From positions 155,943 to 219,942 of the forward strand of contig PFPT01000017.1 in NCBI GenBank assembly GCA_002793195.1: a stretch of 64,000 nucleotides of DNA, read 5' to 3'. A program made the translations under genes and the position numbers. This DNA comes from Gammaproteobacteria bacterium CG_4_10_14_0_2_um_filter_38_22. Its GTDB lineage: Bacteria > Pseudomonadota > Gammaproteobacteria > Coxiellales > Coxiellaceae. The notes below the pieces were generated by a model. It ran no database searches and was not told the origin of the DNA. It saw only the letters and a list, made by a program, of their open reading frames with translations. This document shows positions 9,047 to 17,842 of the stretch, piece by piece. Each line of letters opens with the position of its first letter. The first letter of the stretch is position 1.

Positions 9047-10270
9047 ATGGCAACTGAAAAAATAAAAAATAAGATTATCATCGCAGGCGCTGGATTAGTT
9101 GGCACAAGCTTTGCGCTTTGCATGGCAAATGAATTCGTTTCAATTGAATTGCTTGAAACCCATTTGCCCGAACTGTTCACGCAATCAACAACACCATCAC
9201 GACCGCTTTCATTGTCTTTTGGCAGTTACCGTATTTTAAATGCCATTGGCGTGTGGGATAAATTAGAAAAATTTGCCTGTCCCATTTTATCAGTCCATGT
9301 TTCTGAAAAAAACAGATTGGGCTTTACCCATTTTTCAGCACAAGAAGAAAAAGTGCCCGCGCTGGGTTTTGTTGTCCCTTTTGCAAAATTACAGTCTGCA
9401 TTATATGAAAAAATAAATTCACATCCGCATATCACAATCACACCCATTCAATCTGTTGAAACAATAAAACAAGATGATCAAGGCGCAAACATTACAATTC
9501 AAACCCTCGCTGAAAAAAAAGAAATTCATGCTGATTTATTTATTGCTGCGGATGGCACACATTCTCATTGTCGTGACTTATTAAAGATTGCACATACCAA
9601 AAAAGATCACGCTGACGTTGCGCAAATTTACCAACTTACTTTATCTCAACATCATCATCACACTGCTTACGAACGCTTTACGCAATGGGGTGTGCTTGCT
9701 GTTTTGCCTTTATTTGAAAAAAATTGCGCTCAATTGGTATGGACCATTACGCCTCGCATTGCAAAAAAAATAAATGCGTGGACTGAAAAAGATATTTTAT
9801 TCTTTTTGCAAGATGTATTTGATGGGCGTTTATGTATTATTGATGCCAAAAAATTAACACAATTTCCTTTACAAACTATCATTGCTGAAAAACAAATAAC
9901 CCAATCCGCCCTGTTAATTGGCAATGCAGCACACACAATCTATCCGGTTGCAGCGCAAGGTTTTAATTTAGCACTGCATGATATCGCTATTCTTTGTGAT
10001 ACGTTAAATGAAGCTTTAAAAAATAATGAAAAACTAGGTTCTTCTGTTTATTTAAAAAAATATGAAACAACTGCTGCAAAACACCAACAGGCTATTTTTA
10101 AAATTACGCATCAATGGGTGTCGTTATTTGAACTGCCCTTTATTAGCCATGCGCGCGGCTTGGGATTGCTTGCAACCAATTTAATTGCCCCTATAAAAAA
10201 TAAATTAGCCAAACGCACCATGGGTATTGCCGAAAAGTTGCCCCGTTTTTTGCGAGGTCATCATGAATAA
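9047..10270 (+). CDS. ubiH: 2-octaprenyl-6-methoxyphenol hydroxylase UbiH
   Basis: FAD-dependent aromatic hydroxylase of ubiquinone synthesis (C1 hydroxylation). 407 aa. The N-terminal FAD motif 'IIAGAGLVGTSFALCMA' starts near residue 11, a middle 'FIAADGTHSHCRD' DG motif follows, and the C-terminal ribose-binding motif reads 'LIGNAAHTIYPVAAQGFNL'. The Asn in GNAAH rather than Asp is shared with E. coli UbiH ('GNAAQTLHPIAGQG') and separates it from UbiF/UbiI. The downstream hydroxylase gene starts inside its last codons, giving a two-gene operon. No strong ribosome binding site is seen before ATG 9047. Confidence 0.9.
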   Translation: MATEKIKNKIIIAGAGLVGTSFALCMANEFVSIELLETHLPELFTQSTTPSRPLSLSFGSYRILNAIGVWDKLEKFACPILSVHVSEKNRLGFTHFSAQEEKVPALGFVVPFAKLQSALYEKINSHPHITITPIQSVETIKQDDQGANITIQTLAEKKEIHADLFIAADGTHSHCRDLLKIAHTKKDHADVAQIYQLTLSQHHHHTAYERFTQWGVLAVLPLFEKNCAQLVWTITPRIAKKINAWTEKDILFFLQDVFDGRLCIIDAKKLTQFPLQTIIAEKQITQSALLIGNAAHTIYPVAAQGFNLALHDIAILCDTLNEALKNNEKLGSSVYLKKYETTAAKHQQAIFKITHQWVSLFELPFISHARGLGLLATNLIAPIKNKLAKRTMGIAEKLPRFLRGHHE

Positions 10271-11453
10271 ATATGATGTGGTGATTATCGGTGGCAGCAT
10301 GGTCGGATTATCATTGGCTGCATTACTTTCCAAAAATCATTTTTCAGTCGCTGTTGTTGAAGCAAAAGAAATGCGATTTACTCATGATGCATTAAGCGGA
10401 CGTGTTTCCGCTATCCACAACACTTCTCAACAACTGTTCGATTATCTTGATATCTGGAAAATCATATCACCCCATGCAACGCCTTTATTTGAAATGAAAA
10501 TATGGGATCATACCCAAAATGCGAATCTACATTTTGACAGCGCTGAAATAAATCGCACACAAATGGGTTGGATTGTTCCCAATCATATTATCATTGAGTC
10601 ATTATATAAAAAATTAGTGGACATTAATTTTTACACGCCGAATTTTCCAGAAAAATTTGTTCACGAAAATAATCAAATTATAATAACGTTAAACAATCAT
10701 GAAAAAATTGAAGCGAATTTAATTGTGGGTGCTGATGGTGCGAACTCTTGCGTACGCAAACACATGCAAATTGATACACAAATTCGATCTTATCAACAAA
10801 AATCAATTATTGCTGTTATTGAATCACACCTTGCACATCATCACACTGCTTATCAAAAATTTTTAACATCGGGTCCTGTGGCATTACTGCCACTAGAAAA
10901 TCAACATCACACAGCACTGGTTTGGTCTGCAGATCACCCTGTGAGTGATGCGTTAATGCAAAAAACAGACGCTGATTTTTCACAAGCACTGACTGAAGCG
11001 CTGGATTTTAAACTGGGAAAACTCAAAGTCATCTCAGATCGCTCACAATTTGTTTTAACGATGCGGCACGCTGAAGAATATGCGGTTGATCATTTTGCAT
11101 TAGCAGGTGATGCTGCGCACACCATCCATCCGCTCGCTGGATTGGGTGTCAATTTAGGGTTAATGGATGCAGCATGCTTAACTGATATATTAACTCAGGC
11201 GCGCGAAAAGAAAAAAAATATCGGTGAATTACGCATACTACGTCGTTACACACGTTGGCGAAAAACAGAAAATACAAATGTGATTTACGCTATGCGATTA
11301 TTAAAAGAGGTTTTTGCGCTCGACACAACCACATCTAATGTAATTCGTAGCTTGGGTATTAATACAATTGATCAATGCGCCTTAATTAAAAACAAACTAA
11401 TGACCATTGCCTCAGGACAATCAAACGATCTGCCGCTCTTTTTACAAAAATAA
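10263..11453 (+). CDS. UbiH/UbiF/VisC-family FAD hydroxylase
   Basis: Second FAD monooxygenase of the ubiquinone pathway, 396 aa. Seen: 'VVIIGGSMVGLSLAALLS' at the N-terminus, 'LIVGADGANSCVRK' in the middle, and 'LAGDAAHTIHPLAGLGVNLGL' near residue 280. The family includes UbiI (VisC, C5 hydroxylation) and UbiF (C6 hydroxylation); the sequence alone does not let me choose, although pairing with ubiH is typical of ubiI/visC. ATG 10263 overlaps the end of ubiH by eight bases and has GAGGT four bases upstream; an upstream in-frame start at 10227 would only add residues unlike the family. Confidence 0.88.
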   Translation: MNKYDVVIIGGSMVGLSLAALLSKNHFSVAVVEAKEMRFTHDALSGRVSAIHNTSQQLFDYLDIWKIISPHATPLFEMKIWDHTQNANLHFDSAEINRTQMGWIVPNHIIIESLYKKLVDINFYTPNFPEKFVHENNQIIITLNNHEKIEANLIVGADGANSCVRKHMQIDTQIRSYQQKSIIAVIESHLAHHHTAYQKFLTSGPVALLPLENQHHTALVWSADHPVSDALMQKTDADFSQALTEALDFKLGKLKVISDRSQFVLTMRHAEEYAVDHFALAGDAAHTIHPLAGLGVNLGLMDAACLTDILTQAREKKKNIGELRILRRYTRWRKTENTNVIYAMRLLKEVFALDTTTSNVIRSLGINTIDQCALIKNKLMTIASGQSNDLPLFLQK

Positions 11454-11504
11454 AATTTATGCGTATGCTAATAATTTGACAACTTGACTCACAAGGAATG
11501 TGAT

Positions 11505-11876
11505 ATGAGACTTTTTAATGCTTTGAAAAACACCTTTCAAATCATCATACTTGAAATAGACGAAGAAGATGAGCGCAGCAAAATCGAAAACAGGCAACAC
11601 TATGATCTTGAAATACTCGGCACAACTGAATCTGCGGTAAGACAACTGACTGAAAAAGAAGTAAAAAAACGTCATGCTGATGCGCAAGACCGCTTAAAAA
11701 GTGAAGAAACAACCAAAAGAGAAAAAATCAACGCCAACCAAGCTCAGTTGTTTAAACTGCTTTCGAACATGCAAAAACAAACAAATGCTTCCATTAAGGA
11801 TGGATGGGTAGATATTGATACTAACCCAGAAAATGAGTTTGAGGAGATTTTAACACCACGTCTCCCTGTCCAATAA
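11505..11876 (+). CDS. Small charged protein, unknown; candidate secreted effector
   Basis: 123-aa soluble protein with no recognised family. It begins MRLFNALKN, has an acidic segment near residues 18-25 ('EIDEEDERS'), a long Lys/Glu-rich probable coiled coil at about 45-85, and ends with an acidic cluster 'ENEFEE' about 17 to 12 residues before the C-terminus. Such an E-block is a recognised feature of Legionella Dot/Icm secretion signals, but it is also common by chance. ATG 11505 has AAGGAA six bases upstream; a TTG at 11484 is in frame. It is followed by another small orphan gene in the same direction. Confidence 0.6.
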   Translation: MRLFNALKNTFQIIILEIDEEDERSKIENRQHYDLEILGTTESAVRQLTEKEVKKRHADAQDRLKSEETTKREKINANQAQLFKLLSNMQKQTNASIKDGWVDIDTNPENEFEEILTPRLPVQ

Positions 11877-11961
11877 TCACTTTACTCGGTATGCTGATAA
11901 AGGACATGTGCCATCATGTCAGTCATAAAAAAAGGATTGTTCAACTAACCAGGAGGTATTT

Positions 11962-12324
11962 ATGGGTAAACACATCAGAGAAAAAGCTAAAGCAATGCCG
12001 CTGTCACTTTTTCAGGCACAACAAACTCCAATTGCTTTAAAAAGACACATGGACCCAAATGATGCAGATCGCTCTGCCAATGATTTAACCACTACACCAA
12101 AAGCACCCTCAGCGGATACAGATACAGTCGCACGCCAATTTGTAGAAAGCGTACTGAAGGGAATTCTCCCCAATGCAGCTCAACAAACCGTATCAAAAAA
12201 ACCAACTATTCAACAAGAAACAGCCCAACGCGTAGCAAGATTTAACAGCATCTGGAAAAAACACAACAACGAAGATAGAAGCAACGCAGAGAAAAGACCC
12301 AGCATTACATTAAGAAATTCTTGA
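11962..12324 (+). CDS. Small hydrophilic protein, unknown
   Basis: 120-aa basic, hydrophilic protein without signal peptide or membrane segment. The sequence is rich in Ala, Thr, Gln, Asn and Lys, with probably disordered ends and one likely helix ('DTVARQFVESVLKGILP', residues 53-69). The start is unusually well supported: AGGAGG at 11951-11956, five bases before ATG 11962. A strong intrinsic terminator follows at 12340-12366, so this and perhaps the 123-aa gene upstream form one transcript. I do not recognise a family. Confidence 0.62.
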   Translation: MGKHIREKAKAMPLSLFQAQQTPIALKRHMDPNDADRSANDLTTTPKAPSADTDTVARQFVESVLKGILPNAAQQTVSKKPTIQQETAQRVARFNSIWKKHNNEDRSNAEKRPSITLRNS

Positions 12325-12339
12325 TAAGAAAATACGTTG

Positions 12340-12366
12340 AACGCGCTATTCATTGGCGCGTTTTTT
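12340..12366 (+). terminator. Intrinsic terminator after the small-protein pair
   Basis: Stem AACGCGC (12340-12346) with GCGCGTT (12356-12362), nine-base loop, then six T (12361-12366). It ends transcription from the small genes at 11505-12324 before the oppositely oriented tRNA-Met. Confidence 0.85.
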
Positions 12367-12377
12367 AATATCTGATA

Positions 12378-12451
12378 TGGCTATGAGTGGACTCGAACCA
12401 CCGACCCCAGCATTATGAATGCCGTGCTCTAACCAGCTGAGCTACATAGCC
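12378..12451 (-). tRNA. tRNA-Met (CAT), elongator type
   Basis: Full cloverleaf of 74 nt on the minus strand: acceptor GGCTATG pairs with CATAGCC, discriminator A, D-arm GCTC...GAGC, anticodon loop TTCATAA flanked by CGGCA/TGCTG, and T-arm with GGTTCGAGTCC. The anticodon is CAT. It resembles E. coli elongator tRNA-Met (GGCTACGTAGCTCAG...) more than tRNA-Ile2, which begins GGCCCCTTAG. CCA is not encoded (TAT follows the discriminator). Confidence 0.95.
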
Positions 12452-12464
12452 AATTTGAGAACGA

Positions 12465-12493
12465 ATTTTCCCGATTCGCAGTATCATTGTCAA
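12465..12493 (-). promoter_or_regulatory. Probable promoter of tRNA-Met
   Basis: On the minus strand a perfect -35 TTGACA (12493-12488) is followed after 17 bases by GAAAAT (12470-12465, four of six consensus positions). The predicted start is about seven bases upstream of the mature tRNA. Confidence 0.5.
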
Positions 12494-12849
12494 GCAATAA
12501 TGATTTTACTCGTTTCTGTGATCCATAAAGATAACTGGTTTGTCACAGTTAACACCCACTTTTTTATTTAACACACCACAACAGCGTTAACACTTGCTCA
12601 TCTGATTCTTAACAATCAGTTGTACAGATAAACCATCTTGCAATTATTTTAAAATTTCGTTAATGTCGATGAATAATGATTTTTGGATTTTTTCATGCAA
12701 ACTAAACTCACACAATCCACTATCCCCAGACACACCGCATTTGCGTTTTATCACTTTTATGCCCAATAAAAAAGGGCATATCATTTTTTCTCTAACTCAT
12801 TTCAACCTTTTCATCTTAACCGCCAAAAAAATTTCTGCGGAGAAAAAGC
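12494..12849 (+). other. Long leader/intergenic region before the aromatic amino acid permease
   Basis: About 350 bases without a convincing gene. It holds two copies of the palindrome GTTAAC (12548-12553 and 12586-12591), a small CTGATT/AATCAG hairpin near 12611, and a terminator-like hairpin at 12758-12789. An open frame from 12663 contains Phe and Trp codons early but runs on past the permease start and is probably chance. The arrangement could be a regulated leader; nothing in it matches a riboswitch I know. Confidence 0.4.
12758..12789 (+). terminator. Possible attenuator hairpin upstream of the permease
   Basis: TATGCCC (12758-12764) pairs with GGGCATA (12774-12780); six T follow at 12784-12789 after a three-base gap. 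It lies 60 bases upstream of the permease start, where it could attenuate expression. The stem has only three GC-rich pairs per arm, so strength is moderate. Confidence 0.45.
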
Positions 12850-13926
12850 ATGCTCAAACAATTTGGTTCTATTTATTTAATTTTAGGTACCTGCATCGCA
12901 GCTGGTATGCTGGGGTTACCTATCGTAACTGCTGAGTTTCATTTTGCACTCACCTCAATTATGTTGCTGTCATCATGGTTAATCATGACGCTAGGCGCAT
13001 GGTGTTTGCTGCAAGTAAACATGACCATGCCAGCAGGTGCAAATTTCATTTCAATGTCAGAAGCCACGTTAGGTCATTTTGCAAAAATCGTAACATGGTT
13101 TGTTTATTTGATGTTGTTATACAGCTTAATTTGCGCCTATTTGAGCGCGAGCGGTGATTTACTAAAAATATTATTACAAGATACGCACTTATTCATACCC
13201 CGTTGGCTTGCAACCACACTAGCTGCACTTATGCTCGGCAGCATTGTCTACAGCGGTATTCATTCTGTTGATATTGCTAATCGTTTTTTAATGAGTGCGA
13301 AGTTTGTCATTTGTTTTGTACTAATTGGATCAGTCATCCCCTTTTCCCATTTGCATAACTTAGCAGCAGGCGATTGGCATTGGAGTGGCAGCGCCTGGTT
13401 AGTTGTCATTACCTCATTTGGATATGCATCCATTTTACCGAGCATTCGCGATTACTTAAATAATGATCGGAAAAAACTTACCCGTGTATTTTTTATTGGT
13501 AGTCTTATCCCACCTATCTTATATTTTGTCTGGATTATGGCAATTCATGGTGCATTATCACGACACGGATTAATGGCCATGAATAATTCACCCAATACCA
13601 ATTCATTGCTGATGAAAGACATTGCTTCGCTCACACATCATGTGATTGTGCAATCGATCAGTATCGCCTTTATTTCAATTTGTTCAATCACCGGTTTTTT
13701 AAGCGTCACAACTTCATTATTTGATACATTAACAGATGGGTTGAAACGCAAAAAACATGGAAAACAAAGATACTTAGTTGCCTTACTTGCTTTATTGCCA
13801 CCCGTATTAATTGTAGTGATCAACCCTTCTATTTTTATTCATGCGCTTGCTTATGCGGGCGTATGTTGCTTGTATATTTTGGTATTACTACCCATGATGA
13901 TGTTTGCAAAACAGCGATTTTTTTAA
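12850..13926 (+). CDS. Aromatic amino acid permease (TyrP/Mtr-like)
   Basis: Inner-membrane proton-coupled importer of the hydroxy/aromatic amino acid permease (HAAAP) family, 358 aa. The N-terminal 'ILGTCIAAGMLGLPIVTAEFHF' is the family hallmark first helix, and about ten to eleven hydrophobic segments follow to the end. Aromatic substrate (Tyr or Trp) is inferred from the family. CGGAGA at 12837-12842 precedes ATG 12850. The gene stands alone, with a long upstream region that may be regulatory, and is convergent with ychF. Aromatic amino acid uptake would fit a host-adapted organism in which aroB is missing from its usual place next to aroK. Confidence 0.85.
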   Translation: MLKQFGSIYLILGTCIAAGMLGLPIVTAEFHFALTSIMLLSSWLIMTLGAWCLLQVNMTMPAGANFISMSEATLGHFAKIVTWFVYLMLLYSLICAYLSASGDLLKILLQDTHLFIPRWLATTLAALMLGSIVYSGIHSVDIANRFLMSAKFVICFVLIGSVIPFSHLHNLAAGDWHWSGSAWLVVITSFGYASILPSIRDYLNNDRKKLTRVFFIGSLIPPILYFVWIMAIHGALSRHGLMAMNNSPNTNSLLMKDIASLTHHVIVQSISIAFISICSITGFLSVTTSLFDTLTDGLKRKKHGKQRYLVALLALLPPVLIVVINPSIFIHALAYAGVCCLYILVLLPMMMFAKQRFF

Positions 13927-13957
13927 CTATCGCGAACGGAGACGGTAACATTTGATT

Positions 13958-13983
13958 TAGGCACTGATGATAATCAGGGCCTA
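13958..13983. repeat. Inverted repeat between convergent genes
   Basis: TAGGCACTGAT and ATCAGGGCCTA pair over 11 positions with one mismatch around a GATA loop. It sits between the permease stop and the ychF stop, but neither strand has a T-tract, so it is at most a weak bidirectional terminator. Confidence 0.45.
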
Positions 13984-13991
13984 GGTCTTTC

Positions 13992-15083
13992 CTACACATT
14001 GAATCGAAATAAAATAACATCGCCATCTTTGACAATGTAATCTTTGCCTTCTTGTCGCCATTTACCAGCAACTTTCGCACCCGCTTCACCGTTGTATTGG
14101 GTATAATCCTCATAAGCAATGACTTCTGCTTTAATAAATCCACGTTCAAAATCAGTATGAATCACGCCGGCTGCTTGTGGACCAGTGAATCCTTTTTCAA
14201 TCGTCCATGCGCGCGCTTCTTTGGGACCTACTGTAAAATACGTTTGCAATCCCAATAGCTCATAACCAGCACGAATTAATTTATTCAATCCTGGTTCTGA
14301 AATACCCGCACTTTCCATAAATTCTTTTTTTTCATCGTCAGACAAATCAATCAATTGTGATTCAAATTCCGCACAAATCAAAACAATTTTTGCATTCTCC
14401 GATTCTGCCAATTTTTTCACAGCATCAAAATAAGCATTGCCATTCAATCCCGCCTCATCCACATTCGCAACATATAAAACAGGCTTTTCTGTTAAAAATT
14501 GAAACGGATTTAATAAAGCTTTCTCTTCATCTGTTAATAGCAAAGCGCGCACTGGTTTACCATCGCTTAATTGTTTTTGCACGCGCATTAACAATTCATC
14601 AGTTTCTTTTGCATTTTTTTCATTATTTTTAACTGATTTTTTATTTTTTAATAATGCTTTTTCAACAGAATCCAAATCAGCGAGCGCTAATTCCAAATTA
14701 ATCACTTCAATATCAGACAAGGGGTTTATTTTTCCAGAGACATGAATCACATCATCGTTATCAAAACAACGCACAACGTGCACGATTGCTTGTGTTTCAC
14801 GTATGTTTGCTAAAAATTGATTGCCCAGTCCTTCACCTTTAGATGCGCCGGCAACCAACCCCGCAATATCAACAAATTTCACCGTAGTTGGCACAACTTG
14901 TTGTGATTTTCCAATCACCGCAATTTTTTCTAAACGTAGATCAGGAACAGGAACAATACCAACGTTTGGTTCAATTGTGCAAAACGGAAAATTTGCTGCC
15001 GCAATACCTGCTTTGGTTAGCGCATTAAATAAAGTTGATTTACCCACATTAGGCAAACCAACAATGCCACATTTAAAACCCAT
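13992..15083 (-). CDS. ychF: Ribosome-associated ATPase/GTPase YchF
   Basis: Universally conserved Obg-like P-loop protein that binds ribosomes and prefers ATP. 363 aa, normal length. Walker A 'GLPNVGKST' is at the N-terminus (about residues 8-16), '[16 protein letters not shown]' is the G3 region, and 'NVDE' replaces the classical NKxD specificity motif, the YchF hallmark. The C-terminal TGS domain is recognisable ('[34 protein letters not shown]'-like segment, shown here only in name). It follows pth on the minus strand, the standard pth-ychF pair. Confidence 0.96.
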   Translation of the reverse strand: MGFKCGIVGLPNVGKSTLFNALTKAGIAAANFPFCTIEPNVGIVPVPDLRLEKIAVIGKSQQVVPTTVKFVDIAGLVAGASKGEGLGNQFLANIRETQAIVHVVRCFDNDDVIHVSGKINPLSDIEVINLELALADLDSVEKALLKNKKSVKNNEKNAKETDELLMRVQKQLSDGKPVRALLLTDEEKALLNPFQFLTEKPVLYVANVDEAGLNGNAYFDAVKKLAESENAKIVLICAEFESQLIDLSDDEKKEFMESAGISEPGLNKLIRAGYELLGLQTYFTVGPKEARAWTIEKGFTGPQAAGVIHTDFERGFIKAEVIAYEDYTQYNGEAGAKVAGKWRQEGKDYIVKDGDVILFRFNV

Positions 15084-15110
15084 GACTTAACTCCAATCAA
15101 TTTTATATAG

Positions 15111-15683
15111 CTACGAATGCAATGCATGAAACGCGCGTTGTATTTTTCCAGAAAATAAATCCGGCATCACACTCGCAGATTCATCAATCGCTTTCATAAT
15201 TTCGATACGATCATCACGACCGGGGTTTCCTAACACATAATCCGTTACCTGATCTCGATCACCCGGATGACCAATACCCAAACGCAAACGATAAAAATCA
15301 GCGGATAAATGCGCCATAATATCGCGCAATCCGTTATGGCCACCATGACCACCACCTAATTTTAATCTTGCAATGCCCGCATCAAAATCCAGCTCATCAT
15401 GCGCCACTAATATTTCGGATATATCAATTTTATGGAATCTGGTAAATGCAGAAACAGCCAAACCACTTTCATTCATAAAAGTAGCTGGTTTGAACAAAAA
15501 ACATTTTTGATCTTGGTAGAGAAACTCAGCAACAAAACCACGGAGTTTTTTATCTAATCGCAAGGATACATTTTCTTGTGCTGCCAGAAAATCAACAAAC
15601 CAAACGCCGACATTATGCCGTGTTTTAGCATAATCAGCGCCTGGATTTCCCAAGCCAACAACGCATCGAATTGGATGAGACAA
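15111..15683 (-). CDS. pth: Peptidyl-tRNA hydrolase
   Basis: Releases tRNA from prematurely dropped peptidyl-tRNA. 190 aa. 'VGLGNPGADYAKTRHNVG' near the N-terminus contains Asn13 and the catalytic His23; 'VAHDELD' and 'LGGGHGGHNGLRDI' are the other family blocks. It lies between rplY and ychF, in the common gammaproteobacterial order prs-rplY-pth-ychF. Confidence 0.96.
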   Translation of the reverse strand: MSHPIRCVVGLGNPGADYAKTRHNVGVWFVDFLAAQENVSLRLDKKLRGFVAEFLYQDQKCFLFKPATFMNESGLAVSAFTRFHKIDISEILVAHDELDFDAGIARLKLGGGHGGHNGLRDIMAHLSADFYRLRLGIGHPGDRDQVTDYVLGNPGRDDRIEIMKAIDESASVMPDLFSGKIQRAFHALHS

Positions 15684-15703
15684 TGCACGCCCCTAAAAAA
15701 TAA

Positions 15704-16414
15704 TTATTTTTTAGCTTCTGGTTTCTTAGTTTCTTTTGCATTACCCGAAGCGTCATCACCTTCTTCAGCTGCTTTCTGACCCGTAATCACTGTTTCAACC
15801 GCAACCGGCGCTGCTATTGCTTCTGGCTCTTCTTCACGAGGTTCGTGAATGCTAACAACTACTTGATCATGCTCTTCATCTTCAATTGCATGCTCTAAAA
15901 CTACTCTTTCAGGCAATTGAATCGCGCCCACATGAATCGAATCACCAATTGCTAACGCAGAAATATCAACTTCAATATATTCTGGCAAATCAAGCGGCAA
16001 ACAAGTAATTTCCAAATGGGTGATTAATTTTGATAGCACACCACCTTCTTTTAAGCCGGGTGCTTTTGCTTCACCCAAGAAATGCAATGGCACGCGCATA
16101 TATAATTTTTCTTTTGTATTAATACGCAAAAAATCCATGTGCATAATTTTAGGTTTCGTTGGATGACGCATCAACGCTTTTAACACCACTTTCTCGGCAT
16201 CTTTTCCAATATTCAATGTTAAGATGTGCGAATAAACAGCTTCGTGCTCGAGCGCTCTAATCACTTTGTTGTGAGACAAGCTAATCGGCATCGGTTCTTT
16301 GCCAGCGCCGTACAAAATTGCAGGCACTCTATCTTCTTTTGAACGCAAACGACGGGCAGCAGCTTTACCAGATGCCACACGAGGTTCTGCTTCAAATTCA
16401 AATGATACTGACAT
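15704..16414 (-). CDS. rplY: Ribosomal protein bL25, long CTC form
   Basis: 5S rRNA-binding protein of the large subunit. 236 aa, the general-stress (CTC/TL5) form: an L25 domain over the first 95 residues ('ASGKAAARRLRSKEDRVPAILYG'-type start), a beta-rich CTC domain to about 190, then an acidic/Ala- and Lys-rich tail. ATG 16414 has GGAG a short distance upstream; the TTG at 16426 is in frame but not needed. Clustered with prs upstream and pth downstream. Confidence 0.95.
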   Translation of the reverse strand: MSVSFEFEAEPRVASGKAAARRLRSKEDRVPAILYGAGKEPMPISLSHNKVIRALEHEAVYSHILTLNIGKDAEKVVLKALMRHPTKPKIMHMDFLRINTKEKLYMRVPLHFLGEAKAPGLKEGGVLSKLITHLEITCLPLDLPEYIEVDISALAIGDSIHVGAIQLPERVVLEHAIEDEEHDQVVVSIHEPREEEPEAIAAPVAVETVITGQKAAEEGDDASGNAKETKKPEAKK

Positions 16415-16569
16415 GACGTACTCCAAATAAATTAAGTTCTTAAAAAGAGCAGATATTGTAGCGATTTATTTGAGAATTGCCAGCGGAAGTTGCCTGTTAT
16501 CTCTAGCCCATTATTCTGAAAAATACTGATGTTATGTAAATGGTATCAATCTGCTGACCAAACTAAGCA

Positions 16570-17520
16570 TTAATCCTCAAACATCGAACTGACTGATTCA
16601 TTTGTTGTAATACGGGAGATCGTTTCAGCAATCATGCCACTTAAGGACACTTGCTTTATTTTATGACATTGCTGCGCCGCTTCAGATAACGGAATAGTAT
16701 CTGTCACGATTAAAGCGTCTAAATGAGATTGCTCAATATTTTCAATCGCGCGACCAGACAACACAGGATGCGTACAATACGCAGCCACTTTTTTTGCACC
16801 AAAATCTTTGAGCGCTGCTGCTGCGTGACACAACGTACCTGCTGTATCAACAATATCATCAACAATGAGACAATGACGATCTTTTACATGACCAATCACA
16901 TTCATCACTTGAGATTGATTTGGCGCAGGACGTCTCTTGTCGATAATAGCTAAATCAACATCATGTAACCGTTTTGCAATGGCGCGCGCGCGCACAACAC
17001 CGCCCACATCGGGCGAAACAACAGTTAAATCAGGGTAATCAACTAGCGCCCCATGTTGTTCCAAGATAGAAGGACTGGCATAAACATTATCAACCGGAAT
17101 AGAAAAAAATCCTTGGATTTGATCCGCATGTAAATCCACAGTAATTAAACGTGTAATGCCCACTTTCGCAATCATATCTGCAATCACTTTTGCAGAAATA
17201 GGAACGCGCGATGAACGCACACGACGATCTTGTCTTGCATAACCAAAATAAGGAACCACTGCGGTGATACTGAGGGCTGATGCACGTTTCAACGCATCCG
17301 CCATTAAAAGCAATTCCATCAAGGTGTCATTGCATGGCGCACAAGTAGATTGAATAATAAAAACATCTCGACCACGCACATTTTCTTGAATTTCAACGCG
17401 TGTTTCACCATCACTGAAAGTACCCACCATGGCTTTGCCCAACGTCATACCCATATACTCTACAACACGCTCTGCTAATATGGGTGTTGCTGTACCACCA
17501 AAAATTTTCACTTCAGCCAC
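16570..17520 (-). CDS. prs: Ribose-phosphate pyrophosphokinase
   Basis: Makes PRPP from ribose-5-phosphate and ATP for nucleotide, His and Trp synthesis. 316 aa. Key blocks: '[16 protein letters not shown]', the ATP loop region '[10 protein letters not shown]', catalytic/metal '[11 protein letters not shown]', and the PRPP loop 'DDIVDTAGT'. The start codon is GTG (17520), giving MAEVKIFGG. tRNA-Gln lies directly upstream in the same direction, and ispE, usually between lolB and prs, is absent. Confidence 0.96.
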   Translation of the reverse strand: MAEVKIFGGTATPILAERVVEYMGMTLGKAMVGTFSDGETRVEIQENVRGRDVFIIQSTCAPCNDTLMELLLMADALKRASALSITAVVPYFGYARQDRRVRSSRVPISAKVIADMIAKVGITRLITVDLHADQIQGFFSIPVDNVYASPSILEQHGALVDYPDLTVVSPDVGGVVRARAIAKRLHDVDLAIIDKRRPAPNQSQVMNVIGHVKDRHCLIVDDIVDTAGTLCHAAAALKDFGAKKVAAYCTHPVLSGRAIENIEQSHLDALIVTDTIPLSEAAQQCHKIKQVSLSGMIAETISRITTNESVSSMFED

Positions 17521-17623
17521 GGAAAAAATCCTTCTGCTTAATTTCAGTTTAATTTAGCTCGAAAAATATAACACATTTGAAAGCAGATGAGTAAGAGACA
17601 ATGCATGTATTCAGATGAATAAG

Positions 17624-17695
17624 CTGGGGTGCTAGGATTCGAACCTAGGAATGCCGAGATCAAAACCCGGTGCCTTACCACTTGGCGACACCCCA
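17624..17695 (-). tRNA. tRNA-Gln (TTG)
   Basis: 72-nt cloverleaf on the minus strand closely matching E. coli tRNA-Gln: T1 pairs with A72 as in E. coli, discriminator G, D-arm with 'AAGTGGTAAGGC', anticodon loop TTTTGAT flanked by CCGGG/CTCGG (anticodon TTG), and T-arm GGTTCGAATCC. CCA is not encoded. Its position between lolB and prs is the usual gammaproteobacterial location. Confidence 0.95.
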
Positions 17696-17842
17696 AAAAA
17701 CAGATGAATGGATCGCTATTTTACGCACTTCTTTTTCCGTGTCAAACAAACTATCCATTTGAAGATATAAATTTTTATTTTCTAAGCTATTTAAAAGCAG
17801 CGCTGCATTTTTTGTACGTCACTCGCACACTACAAATATTTT

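Noticed and set aside
12663..12935. Open frame upstream of the aromatic permease as a leader peptide
   Set aside because: It runs through the hairpin and past the permease start in another frame, has few aromatic codons and no clustered control codons.
14783..14800. parS-like half site in ychF
   Set aside because: Only the left half matches the TGTTTCACGTGAAACA consensus; the right half does not, and it lies inside a conserved coding region.
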